Below the pieces are notes generated by a model, which was not told the DNA's origin, searched no databases, and worked only from the letters and a program-made list of their open reading frames with translations. The translations under genes and the position numbers were made by a program. From the NCBI RefSeq assembly GCF_016545825.1, contig NC_052613.1, positions 47,970,112 to 48,034,111 of the forward strand: a stretch of DNA of 64,000 bases. Reading direction: 5' to 3'. The stretch is from Eucalyptus grandis. Taxonomy: Eukaryota > Streptophyta > Magnoliopsida > Myrtales > Myrtaceae. Positions 47,927 to 59,372 of the stretch are shown piece after piece. Position 1 is the stretch's first letter; every line of letters starts with the position of its first letter.

Positions 47927-48589
47927 ATGTTGGCTCCAGGTCTAGTTGAAGGGCAAAGTAACACCAGACCGCCTTATTTTGATGGAAAGGAATACAACAT
48001 ATGGAAAAACAAGATGAAGGCATTTCTAAGATCAAAAGATCCTCTGGAATGGGACGTGGTAGACAAAGGAATCATTCCAAAAGCTACAACAGTCTCAAAA
48101 AGAGGAAAAGAAGCTGTTGAGTCCAACGAGATGACTCGAGAAGAGATAACCAAGAGACAAGCTCTTGATGCAAAAGCAATTTATTCCTTATATTGTGCAT
48201 TATCTCCTACTGAATATAACAGAATATCTTCTTATGAAACAACTAAAGAAGTCAGGGATAGATTGCACATCACCTATGAAGGAACCGATCGAGTGAAAGA
48301 AACTAGAATCAATATTCTGCTCGGTCAATATGAAAAATTCAAGATGAAATCAGGAAAATCTATCACTGACATATTTAGTCGTTTTACAAAACTTGTGAAT
48401 GGTCTTGAGTACCAAGGTCAACCAATCTCTGAACCCATGAAGGCTAACAAGTTACTGCTTGGACTTTCTAAAGATTGGAATCACGTAAAGACCTCAATAA
48501 GGGAGACACAAAGGATCATGCCACTCTCTATTGACGAATTGGTTGGCACTCTTCAATCTTATGAAGTAGAGCAAATCAATGAAGAATAG
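47927..48589 (+). pseudogene. Copia gag
   Basis: An open frame of 220 codons. It has the gag opening PPYFDGKEYNIWKNKMKAFL and a UBN2-type core (ALSPTEYNRISSY, YEGTDRVKETRINILL). It ends at a TAG where related gags continue into an acidic linker, seen in the next frame pieces. Confidence 0.88.
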
Positions 48590-49630
48590 GATCCCAAAAG
48601 TAAAAAATCTATTGCATTAAAATATAATGATGATTATGATGTTACAGATTCAGAGGACGATATGGATGATGAAGATCTTACTCTCATGATAAGAAGGTTC
48701 AGAAAAACTGAACAAAAAGGGAAGAAGATTCAATTGGAAGAAACAAAGTTCTCAAACGTTACAAAATAAATCAGCTGAGGATGATGAATCCAACAAGGAT
48801 GTAATCTGCTTTGAATGCAAGAAAAAATGGACATATCAAACCCAACTGTCCCCTGCGAAAGAGAAAGAAAGGAAAAGCTGATAAATATCGAAAAGCACTT
48901 AAAGCAGAAACTTGGAGTGATACTGAGTGTGAAGAAAGTGATGATGATTATGCCAATATTTGTTTCATGGCACACTCAGAATCAGATTCAGACTCTGAGA
49001 CAGACTTAGACTCAGACAGTGAAATCGAGGTAAGTAACTTAAAAATTCCCACTAAAATCTCTAAATATATTGAAATATTGTGTCTTAGTCTCAAAACCTC
49101 TCTCAAGAGGATTTTCGAACTTAAAAGGGAAAATTCTGCACTGAAGCAACAGGAGATTGTTTGGAAAGAAAAGATCAAAATTTTAGATAAAAGTGTTATT
49201 ACTTTGAAAGAAAATGCAGACAATCTTTCAAAAGAAAAATGCATTTTAGAAAAATGATATCTCAAGTATTTCTAAAAGGTTTTCTATAGGATCTGAGAAA
49301 TTAGAAAAGATTCTTTTAGTGCAAAGACCTTACTTCAACAAATTAGGTTTGGGAATGACTGCTGAAACCATTCCTCTAATTGATTTTTCTAAGGTAAAGG
49401 AAAGAATTAAACAAAGACCTACAAAAGATTCTTACAAAAATCATTTCCAAAAAGTTTTTGTAAAACATGTAGGTCGCAGTGCTCTTAAATGCTCTAAGTG
49501 TAATAGCTCAGACCATTTCGAGAAAGAATGTCCTATGGTTTGGAAACCTATGCGAAAGGTTTGGGCAAAGACTGTATATCACACTAACTCTACTGGACCC
49601 AAGAAAATGTGGGTACCAAAGAAAGCTTGA
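48590..49630 (+). pseudogene. Copia gag C-terminal region: zinc knuckles and coiled coil
   Basis: A CFEC...GHIKPNC knuckle (48810-48850) is broken by a frameshift. A long charged stretch follows (48811-49257) with a predicted coiled coil, and then a second knuckle CSKCNSSDHFEKEC (about 49490-49530). The gap between the two frames includes stops. Confidence 0.75.
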
Positions 49631-49669
49631 GTTTCTTTTTTAAATGCAGGTCACTATCAAGAAAAAATT

Positions 49670-49922
49670 TAAATGGTACTTGGATAATGGATGCTCAAGA
49701 CATATGACATAAGACTCAAATCGCTTCATAAATTTTGTGCAAGTTGATGGTGAAAAGTTTTCTTTTGGAGGAAATAGCAAAGGCAGAATTGTGGGATACG
49801 GAACTGTAAAGATTGATAGTCTCACGATCAGTAACGTTTCCTTAGTAGAAGGACTCAACTACAACTTGCTAAGTATCAGCCAGTTGTGCGACACTGGTTT
49901 CAAAATCAACTTTCAAGAATGA
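49670..49922 (+). pseudogene. Copia protease remnant
   Basis: The active-site text reads LDNGCSRHMT, with Asn where the family has Ser in D-S-G, followed at once by a stop. The downstream part (GYGTVKIDSLTISNVSLVEGL, NLLSISQLCD) is well kept. Confidence 0.8.
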
Positions 49923-50039
49923 ATATGTTCAGAAACCAGTAAAGACTCCTCTTAGACTTTCACGGGGCGAAGACATAGGAATATCTATCTCTTGGATATC
50001 AAACTAGAAAAATCCCAATGTCTAATCTCAATTCAAAAG

Positions 50040-51086
50040 GAAGCGAATCTATGACACATAAAATTTGGGCACATCAACATGAAGCAAATATCCAAAATCT
50101 CAGCAAAAAAGCTTGTTCGTGGACTACCCAATCTGACATATCAAAAGTCTGATCTATGCACACCATGCATATTAGGAAAATAGGTAAGAAATTCATTCAA
50201 ACCAATAAATCAAGTGTCCACTAATCGTGTACTGCAGCTCTTGCATATGGATCTCTTTAGACCAACTAGAACTCAGAGCATTGGAGGTAAGAAATATTGC
50301 CTAGTAATTATGGATGATTATTCACAATTCACTTGGGTATATTTCCTAGCAAGTGAGTCTGAAACATTTTCTTATTTTATAAAATTTGCTAAGAAAGTTC
50401 AAAATGAGAAAGGGTATGTTATTTCAAGTATATGGACAGACTATTGAGGTGAATTTGAAAATCAAGACTTTACTAAATTCTATGATGAATCTGGTTTTCA
50501 TCATGTATTCTCCTCTCCTTATACTCCATAACATAATGGAGTTATGGAAAGGAAGAATAGATCATTGCAAGAAATGGCTAGAACTCTTTTCATTGAAAGT
50601 AACATTTCTTCTCGTTTTTGGGCTGAAGTAGTTTCTACAGCATGCTATATTATTAATAGAGTCTTCTTAAGGCCTATTCTAGAGAAAAATTCCTATGAGT
50701 TGTTCAAAGGAAAGAAGCCAATTGTTTCCTATTTTTATGTGTTTGGTTGCAACTGTTTTATATTCAAAAATGCAAATGATCGAATTAGTAAGTTTGAAGA
50801 AAAATCAGACGAAGGCATCTTCCTTGGATATTCAACCACCAACAAAGTTTACAGAGTATACAACAAAAAGTCTCAATCTGTGGAGGAATCGATGAATGTC
50901 AAATTCCAAGACTTTATGCAAAATCAATCGATTCAGACACAACCTGAAGAATATGAACTTCCTCCAGACTTTTCAAAGTCTAAATCTCCAAAAGTAGCTC
51001 AGACTTCAGAAGATCAACAACATATGATCGTTGAAGATTCAAATGAAGAAAAAGACCAAAAGTCTGATAAATCAACCAGCAACTAA
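50040..51086 (+). pseudogene. Copia integrase with in-frame stops
   Basis: Segments HINMKQISKIS, CTPCILGK, LLHMDLFRPT with the catalytic Asp, WTDY with a stop after it, PYTP-stop-HNGVMERKNRSL with the catalytic Glu, and FGCNCFIFKN in the C-terminal part. At least three stops interrupt the frame. Confidence 0.88.
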
Positions 51087-51251
51087 AAGCACAAGTCTAG
51101 TCATCCTAAAGAACTCATTATTTGTGACATTAATGAGGGAATTCGTACAAGATCCAAAAGGCGTGAAGAGTCTAGTGATGTAGCTCTTATTTTTGAAATA
51201 GAACCCAAGAGTATAAAAGAAGCTTTAACTAATAAAAGATGGATTGAAGCT

Positions 51252-51795
51252 ATGCAAGAAGAACTCAGACAATTCAGTATCAATGATTTCTGGGAATTGA
51301 CTCCTAAACCGAAAGGTAAATCTATCATTGGAGCTAAATGGGTTTTCAGAAACAAGATGAACGAGAAAGGAAAAGTCGTAAGAAACAAAGCAAGACTCAT
51401 GGCCAAAGGATATACGCAAGAAGAAGGGATAGACTATGATGAGACTTACGCACCAATAGCAAGGTTAGAAGCAATTAGATTATTACTTGCTTTTGCTTGT
51501 TATAAGAATTTCAGGTTATTCCAAATGGATGTCAAAAGTGCTTTCCTAAATGGATTTATCCAAGTGGAAGTCTATGTGGAACAACCTTCCGGTTTTGAAG
51601 ACCCAAAGAAACCAGACTCTGTGTTCAGACTAAAAAAGGCGCTATATGGTCTAAAGCAAGCACCTCGAGCTTGGTACGACAGACTAAGTAAGTTTTTAAT
51701 CCAAAATGGCTTTGTTAAAGGTAAAGTAGATACTACACTATTTATCAAAAGAGAAAGCAAAAATTCTTGCTTGTTCAAATTTATGTTGATGATAT
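51252..51795 (+). pseudogene. Copia reverse transcriptase, truncated after YVDD
   Basis: Contains [60 protein letters not shown] and [14 protein letters not shown]. After a one-base frameshift near 51765 the frame reads [10 protein letters not shown] and then leaves the family: the usual IFG... text and the remaining third of the enzyme are missing. Confidence 0.9.
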
Positions 51796-53116
51796 TGACC
51801 AGGACTATATCGTTGACATAGACATATTGACAAATGTGATTGGAGTAGAGCGAGGGGCATTCCAATCAATTAGTGTGTCTGTTGGTCGTGCAACAGTAGA
51901 GCTTGTTCGGGATGGAATGGCTGAAGGAAGTATTTCGTACTTAAGGATGAATGCCTCTAACATTTTGCTTCACAAGATCGTGATCAATTGCCTCAAACCC
52001 AAGTCAACCTCGAAGACCGATGTCTCTAACTCATAAGCAAAGCTTGTGTATGCCATCAATGCTGGTAAGAAGTTCTCTTTGCCTCACACAATCATGTTTC
52101 ACATGTACAGAACGATGGCGAAAGACAAAGGGCAACTTCCGTACTCAGCGCTTGTTACAAAGCTATTCAGACGTTTCAATATTCAGCCTCCTAGGATATT
52201 ATGTGTTCGATCATGTGATCAAATGGTAGTGGGACTGAAAATGGTTTCCAAAATGCATTTGAAAGAGCTGGACAAGGATTTGGAGCGATTGAAAGAGAAA
52301 AACCCTGTCAAGTCTCATCAAGGTTCTTCAGCTGCAAAACGGAAAGGGAAGGAGCCCATGACAACTCCATCCAAGAAAAGAAGAGCACTCGTTCTAGAGG
52401 ATGAAGAGGATGAGGATGATATTACAATTTCCGCTCTTGCACTGAGAATTCTTCAAAGTGCTGTTCCAGAGACTAAGGAGAGAGAGGATCAAGATAGAGA
52501 CGAAGAAGAGGAAAGGAGTAGAGAGAGAGAATTAATGCGAAAAGAAGTAGAGGAAGAAAGGATTGTAGAAGATGAAGAAGGCAAAGGTAAACAGGCAAAA
52601 ATAGAGCATGAAGCGTACTTCTCACCTCCTGAGGGCATTGAAACAGGGGGAGTTGCTGAGAAAAGAGGTACATCTTCAATTGATGAAGGTGTTAGTCAAT
52701 CACCTGTAGATCCAGAAGACATTTATGCCTCTTAATTCCCAGAGGAAGGTCATGAGGTTTCATCGCCAAATCTGAGTGATCATGTTGGCTTGCCATCATT
52801 TGCAAATACTCCTACTGATCATGCAGAAGCTAGCACTCAGACTAAAAATTCAGCAAACTTTCGCAGAGTGCTTGATGTTCTTATGGAGATGTGAGGCCAA
52901 ATTTATGCCATGGGATGCGAAGTTCAGAACTTGCAGATGACAGGTCAAGCCTCTTTAGTTTCATTGCATGATCAAATTCATGCCCTTGCTCTTCAAGTTC
53001 AAGCTAATGCCAAGGGTGAAGAAGTGGCTCAACTGAAGGAGGATTTGAAAAAGCTGGAAGGGATTGTCCAGTCAATGGGAGATTTCCAGCTTGTTCGTGT
53101 TCCTAGGCAACCTTAA
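51796..53116 (+). other. Unusual 3' ORF region of the Sirevirus-like element
   Basis: Open frames 51767-52036, 52046-52735 and 52910-53116 are probably one ORF broken by stops. The first part (LLHKIVINCLKPKSTSKTDVSN, then LVYAINAGKKFSLP, LPYSALVTKLFRRF) resembles the domain annotated in many plants as 'putative plant transposon protein' (Transposase_32-like); I recognise the pattern but could not search. Next come basic clusters (KRK and KKRR, frame residues 98-113) like a nuclear signal, an acidic stretch and a long Glu/Arg-rich probable coiled coil (about 142-190). A final piece (LHDQIHALALQVQ...KKLEGIVQ) is also heptad-like. Function unknown; Sireviruses often carry extra 3' ORFs. Confidence 0.55.
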
Positions 53117-53499
53117 TTTCATTCTCTTTTTATCTCTACCTTTTTTAATGCTGACAAAAAGGGAGAGAGATGTTGCAGATTTGAAACTTAACTTGACTCT
53201 CGTTTGACCTTACTTTTTGAATGACTTTTTACTTTTGTTTGGTTGTTTGGTTGTGATTGGATTTGGATTTGGATTTGGATTGATTGATCGTTTGTTTATT
53301 TTAAGCACTATTCGTATTTCATGACAAAGATAGTTGTTTATTTACAAGACTAACTTATTTCATGAGGATGCAGATTTAATGCTATCTTTACTAAGTCAAT
53401 TATCTTTTGTGAAATATCCATGTTTGCTTGAGTATTGTTTTGCAGGTAAAAAATATCAAAATTTGTAGGAAAGTTTTGTGACCATAAAAAATGGGAGAT

Positions 53500-54452
53500 T
53501 GTTGGAAAAAACTTTCTTGCGTGTTTTGAAGTTGACAAAACGTTTTCATCAGTCTAGTCTGAAGACTTTCAGACTCTTTAGTCAAAGTCTAAAGACCGCC
53601 GAACCGCCAGACTCAAGATTCAAAGTCTATCCTCATTAACAGTTTCTAGACCGTCAAAGAAGACTTATCCAGAACTGAGCATTTCGTTAAGGATTTGTTT
53701 CTATCAACTGAAGAGGATCTCTCGGCTGGATATAACATCTTGGAATCCATTATCCGTTTTGATTTCAATTCGGGTAATTTAAATCCGTTGATTGGCGAAG
53801 CATACTTGGAAGGTTCTACTTATGGAAACCTAGATTCTGATTTTATGGGTGAATATGATTGATGGGCTATCGCCATATTCCTTAAATAACTCGAAATCTC
53901 CCTAATTGATTATGTCCAACGGGTAGATTGGAAGAACTACTTTGATAAGTGCTAACGGGTATGAAGGCATGGAGAAGTATATAAAAAAGATGTTCCATTT
54001 TTTCGAGTGTGTGTGCGATAGAAGAATTCCAAAGTCTGAAACTCCTTTTTCTTTGTCAATTCATTTGTTGAGCGTAAACTTGAACACAAAGAGAGTTTAT
54101 ACTTCTGTGAGACCTTGAAGAAGTGTAGCGGAGTCTCTACACTGTGGAATCAAGGAAGAGTTATACTGTAACAACTCTTTTGATTCTTAGTAAATGCCAG
54201 CCGGTGGACTGTTAGTGCGGAAGCGCAGACGTAAGCTTGGATTAAGTTGAACCACTATAAACCTTGTGTTCTTATTCTCTTCCATAAACTCTTTTACTTT
54301 GATCGTAACTCTATTTGATTATTATAGTCTAATTTCCTTTTCATAATTATTGCTCAACAGAGTTTGTTTGAAAGCAAAATTATATACTTTACTCTACAAA
54401 ATTTGTTTTCGCACCTATTCACCCCCTCTAGGTGCTCGTACTAGCTTTCACA
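53500..54452 (+). repeat. 3' LTR of the Sirevirus-like element
   Basis: 953 bp. Differs from the 5' LTR by several per cent, by eye, so the insertion is older than that of the Copia element at 19348. Confidence 0.92.
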
Positions 54453-55859
54453 ATATGTTAACCCTTTTTCATTTCTGGAGAAGGAAGAGAATTTTGCAGT
54501 TACCCAAGATTTGAGATCTCTTGTAATGGAATAAAAACTATGTATGCTCAACACTCAATTAAAAGCATTTCTTACAATGAGAGTTTGGTCGATTTAGCAA
54601 TCCAAAGGGATACTTCTTGCTTTGCTCCTAGTCTCTTCACTTTCACTCCCATAAACATCTTCCTAAGCAAAAGTTTCTCTCTTCATCCTATACTCTCATT
54701 CTTCCTTAACCGCACTGAATATTCTTCTTTTCCCTTCCCAACATCCCCCATGAGTTGTACTTCTAACGCCACAAACAACCCTTTGTTGTGTTACTTCCTT
54801 ATGGCACCTTCCACCATCATAGTGGATCCCGCGGGTCATTTTCAGTGGTACCAGTACAACTGGAGGGAGGTTTCTCAAATCAAACTATCATAGATGTCGA
54901 CTATGTGGAGTTGTTGAAGAATAGGTTCCAATTAAAATGGGATTTATTAACTGACAAGAGTTGTACCGGTCGTCAAGAAAGTGGAGGCCAATGTGGACGA
55001 TCACGAGACAGAGGCTTTTCTGTGCTCTTGCCCACATGGAACCAATCATCCTAGGGACTGCAACAGTGGCGGAAGTAAATATTTTAGAATTAGGAATTAA
55101 CGGTCATGCAATAAGTTCCTCATAAATTATTTTCTTCCCTGAACAGAATGTGGTTATTATGATGATACGAATCTTCCAACTGTCAGCAAGAAGGTGCACG
55201 CTGAGCTTCATAAGTTGTATCATCTCCTCTTTCCAATAAAAAATTTTATGTCGCAGGGAAAGGGAAAGCTAGGAGCTTACTGCAGCAAGGTGCTCTAAGT
55301 AGTAAATCAAATTTCTTACACATGCTGACGAATTAAAGTGAAGACATTTGGTAAATATTTAACATAAGGTAGGACTACTAAAAACCCAAGGAAAATGATT
55401 GCTCTATCTATGCTTTTTATGTCCTTTGGTTACATAGGTGCATCAATATGTGCATTTGGTATCGCTATGATAGTCCTAGCCTATCTTTGTCAATAGAAAA
55501 TTTCCAATCCGAAATCCATTATCACAAGGAGTAGAAAGATGAATAACGGTCATAAATTTGAGATCATTTTCAAAAATCGTGGAATTTTAGTAACGAGAAG
55601 ATATTATAATGTTGACATTAAGAGAATGGCCAATTCATTCAAAGAAAAGCTATGCTAGGGAAACTATGGCTGTGTTCACAAAAGGAAGCTCCCAGATGGT
55701 CATCTCATGATAGCGAAAATCCTAAGCAAGCTAAAAAGAGATGATGAAGACTTCATCAATGAGGTAAACAACATGAGCATAACTTCCCATGTCAACATTG
55801 TTAATATGCTAGGTTTCTGCTTTCACAAAACCAAAAGGGCTATTGTCTATGATTACATG
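54453..55859 (+). pseudogene. LRK10L-2-type pseudogene D, 3' part
   Basis: Continues the ectodomain after the Copia insertion: CSYPRFEISC-like text, SLVDLAIQRDTSCFAPSL, and the WAK_assoc-type end with CTGRQESGGQCG (one Cys lost). The mini-exon (about 55258-55305) has stop codons and a lost donor (gctctaagtag where others have a gt). The helix exon starts near 55440 and has TAG right after the helix; the glycine loop carries another TAG. Kinase similarity ends at 55859, where a Ty3/Gypsy LTR begins in the middle of the N-lobe. Clearly dead. Confidence 0.9.
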
Positions 55860-58800
55860 TGTGACATCCCGATTTTCGACCATGTTTTAATTAAATGAAA
55901 TAGGCTTTTCATTGACGCGCCTATAGTCTTTTTCTTTAAGTTGATCATTCACAAGAAAACTAATCTATCAGGTAAAGCCGTTAAGAGATATAAACACGAC
56001 AGACTTGAGAATTCGATCAGAAATCGACTATTCGACCATGTTGATCTGCAAAGGTCAATACGGCACCGATAAAATCGATAAGAGACTGGAGATAGGTCGA
56101 TTCGACAGAGGCATGTAATTAAAGTGTGGGTGATTCTACTTGATTGCAAAATTCACGTTGAACGACATTAAACAGATTTTTCTGTCGATTCTGTACCCTA
56201 TGCTCGTAATTGAAATCTCAAGATTTTTTATGACAACCGAGAGTCGCGTATGAGTCGGAGATGCATGTTGTGGATCGAAAATAATCGACCACGGGTTAAA
56301 CGCGCTAAAAATTCTTAAAAGTTACCCGGTAAGTTAGGTCACGCTAAAATCGCGTCCGGTTGAAATTAACCAAGAAATTGAACCCGGTTTCAGGAATTGA
56401 AAGATCTACCATGTTACAATTCATTTATAGGACGTCACCTCATCTTTCAGAGAAATTTTGTTAAGTCCGGGATTTTTCGGAAAAAATTGAATTTCGGATA
56501 TTTCGGAAAAAGAAAAGAAATTCGGATGGGAGAGGAAACTTGCCATTTAGCTATCCAAAAATTAGTTATTTGTGGGATTTTGGTGCAAGAAAGTATTTGG
56601 GGACCAAGGGGATTAGCATGAAGACTTGTGGGACCAAGAATTGATGAATGTGGATATTTTCTATTGACTTTCTACCCTCTTCTCTTCAACTTCTCATGCA
56701 CGCCAGGCAGTTGACCCCCCCTTTTCGCGGCTTCTGCGTCTTTTTCATTTCCCTCCTACACGATTGCTTTTCCCTCTTCACCTCCCGCAACTTCACCAGC
56801 CTACTTTCCCCTCTACCCTTGCCGCGTGTCATCTCCATTTCACTGCACTAGCTTCCACCGACTGCCCTAACTCCTCCTCATGTCATCACCCCCACCGAGT
56901 CAACCCCATAGCACCTCACGAAGTTGACTCTACCACGCAACTTCACCATTTCGTCCCCTATCCCAGCAGCGATGCCACCGCCCAACTTCAGTGTTTCCAG
57001 CCTTCCATTCCACTAACTAACCCACCTGTTCACCATCCAACTTCACCTCCATGCAACAGCTCCACTCAGCTGTGTGCAGCCCGCAACTCAGCCCCAAGCC
57101 GAGCCAAGGCCAGCCCACTCGGACCAACTAGTAGCCCTCCACAGAAGCAAGTCCAAATCTTAGCTTTGGCTGAGACGTGTTGGACCTTTTTCGAGCCCTT
57201 CCAGACCTCTATTGGTGTCGTCGTAGGCTCAAGTCTCGCTCACCTTCGCGTTGCCATCGCTGTGAACTCATCGGCTCGTTAAACCTATGAGTTTGCCTCT
57301 TAAACTCTACTTAGGAAGTTAATCATGCTTAGAGGAGGATTAGTTTAGACTAAGTTTGGATTAGGAGAAATGGTTAGTGTAATTATTATTTAGTTATTTA
57401 ATTAGATCAATTAGGTGGTTAGATTAGTTTAGTTAGAGGTTAATTAGATTATGTGATTTAGTTAGCTTAGTAGATTAATTTAATTAGTTCAATTAGGTTG
57501 TTAGATTAGAGTATATAGCTTAATTAGTTATTTATTTAATTATTTATTAATTAGTGAAAATTATACTAGGATAGTCGGTTGCTAGAATTTCATTCTGGTT
57601 GTTGTGGTGTAGTTGGTTTGTGCAATTAAATGTTAAATTGTGCAATTGGATGTTGATTTGTGAATTTTGATTTATTATTTCAAAATTATGAAATTTTGGT
57701 ATTTAATTAGAAAATACCAGGTGTCGGGTTTTTACGCCAAAAATATTTTTAAGTACTATATCAGATAGTGGGATTTTTAAAAGAAATGATATCACATTTT
57801 ATGGTTCGATCCGATCGTGTATCCACGCACAAGTATTTTACCGAGCGTTTTTAATATGAAGAAAATAGGCTAAGCACATTATTTTAATTGAGGCATTTGA
57901 ATGCAAAGCACGATGTCCTTGGCTGGGATTGGATGTGCATGTGAATGTTATGAGAACCCGTCACGAGCTTTACACTGGACGATGCTCCTTCGGGAATGCC
58001 CATTGTCAACGGATGCTGGTCGTAGTGGAGGCTGGGTCAATGCTCCTTTGAGAGTGCTGTCTAGAGGTAGGTGTTGCCATGCTCAATGGTGCGAGACGAC
58101 GCCCGGCTATGCCGAATGACTGCTGACTATTGAGTTAACCGTGACCGTTGGGTCATAATTAATTGGAATACTTGACTGAGTGAGATATAACCGCGCCTGA
58201 TTATGGGTATTACCTTCCTAATCGAGGTTTAGGGTGTAGATTCACTAAGACATTGTCTCACCATGTCGTGATTTAACTATTTATAGGTCTTTAGATGGAG
58301 GAGCGTCACATTCGATATGGGGTCCCACAGACGATGGATTTTGAGTTCACTTTCCTCCTTATTCCCGGGACCACCCTGACTCGGGAGCTGGTTGAGTTTG
58401 AGGTGTGGGTCAATGATGGTCTACCTCAGTTGGTATCTCACCGATTCATAGCATGGTTCATTGGCTTCCCTCAAGGGAATCGGGAGGATCCTTTACAGGG
58501 TTTCAACGGGCCTCCCGTTAGGACCAGGGAGTGGGAGGCAACGCACCCTATGGATCTTGACACTCCTGATGGTGTCGTGGTGGACCCTGAGCCCATGGAT
58601 GAGAAGTTTAGTGCTTAGATGACTTAGTAGCTCTTCTTTTTGGAGTTAGGCTCTTATATATAGACTAGTTGTGTACTTAAACTAGACATGTTTATAAAAG
58701 TGTGGTCTGTTGTTTGATTGTCCTTCTTTTCTATCCCATGTTGATTATTGTTTGAAGATTGTTATTTCGCTTCCGCATGTGCATGAATCGATTGGGTCAG

Positions 58801-58875
58801 CGAAGCATCCTAGGAACGTCGCAATTTAATCGACCACCAAAAGGTGTGCGCGTGCTCAAGGTTCGAGGCGTGACA
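55860..58875 (+). repeat. 5' LTR of the Ty3/Gypsy element
   Basis: 3016 bp, the same family as 27409-32206 and 59373-62555. All three share the opening, a C-rich stretch (here about 56690-57280, holding a 172-codon open frame that is not conserved as protein), a run of 'ttagttaattaggt' text after it and the 'gaggcatttgaatgcaa' segment (near 57890). Confidence 0.88.
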
Positions 58876-59079
58876 TCCCCGCCTAGAGTGGTATCAAAGT
58901 TGGTCAGTGTATGGAGTGATTAGATGCCTAAGTTATGGGATAGTTAGTAGGAAAGGTTTTTTTTTTTTTTTATGCTGATGCATGTGATTGATAGCTGAAT
59001 GGTAGTTTGTTTTGTGTGGGTCGCTTAGTTTCTAATTATGTATGGAATTGGAAAGCAATTTCTGTAGAAAGTTTGCAAG

Positions 59080-59372
59080 ATGAGTGACCAAGAGCAGAGA
59101 ACGCCTAGGAAGCGGACGATAGGATCTGTCACTCGAGGTAGGACGCTGACATGGGTCGGTACCCGAGGAAGAGTGTTGGCTTAGGCTTGCACCAGTAGGA
59201 TAGTGTTGCCGCGGGTTGGTGCTAGTGTAGTAGCACTTGGCGATTCGAGAATCGATGGGATCGTACAGGCACTTGAGACTCTTGAAAATCTAATGGGGCA
59301 ATAGGCCCAGAATCAAGCCGTCGCAACTACTGCCGTCGCTACAGCTGCCGCCACTGCCGCCATCGCTGCTGC
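59080..59372 (+). pseudogene. Ty3/Gypsy gag, N-terminal part
   Basis: ATG at 59080 opens MSDQEQRTPRKRT. Stops occur (for example near 59183 and 59302), and the region ends in an Ala-rich stretch (gct/gcc repeats) where the LTR has inserted. Confidence 0.6.

Larger units (their letters stand above)
46901..54452 (+). mobile_element. Sirevirus-like Ty1/Copia retrotransposon with unusual 3' ORF, defective
   Basis: LTRs 46901-47854 and 53500-54452 (954 and 953 bp) start TGTTGGA and end TTTCACA. The target duplication is ataag (46896-46900) against atatg (54453-54457), one mismatch. A primer site 'gtatcagagcc' follows the left LTR and a purine tract 'aaaaatgggagat' precedes the right one. The gag style (YEGTDRVKETRINILLGQYE, MKSGKSI) and the primer sequence are those of Sirevirus-type elements. 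Coding regions have many stops. The reverse transcriptase ends just after YVDD and RNase H is missing; instead an extra ORF region occupies 51796-53116. The element splits pseudogene D. Confidence 0.93.

Noticed and set aside
56764..57282. 172-codon Pro/His/Ser-rich open frame
   Set aside because: It lies in the C-rich part of an LTR. The same part of the other two LTRs has different open frames, so it is composition, not a gene.
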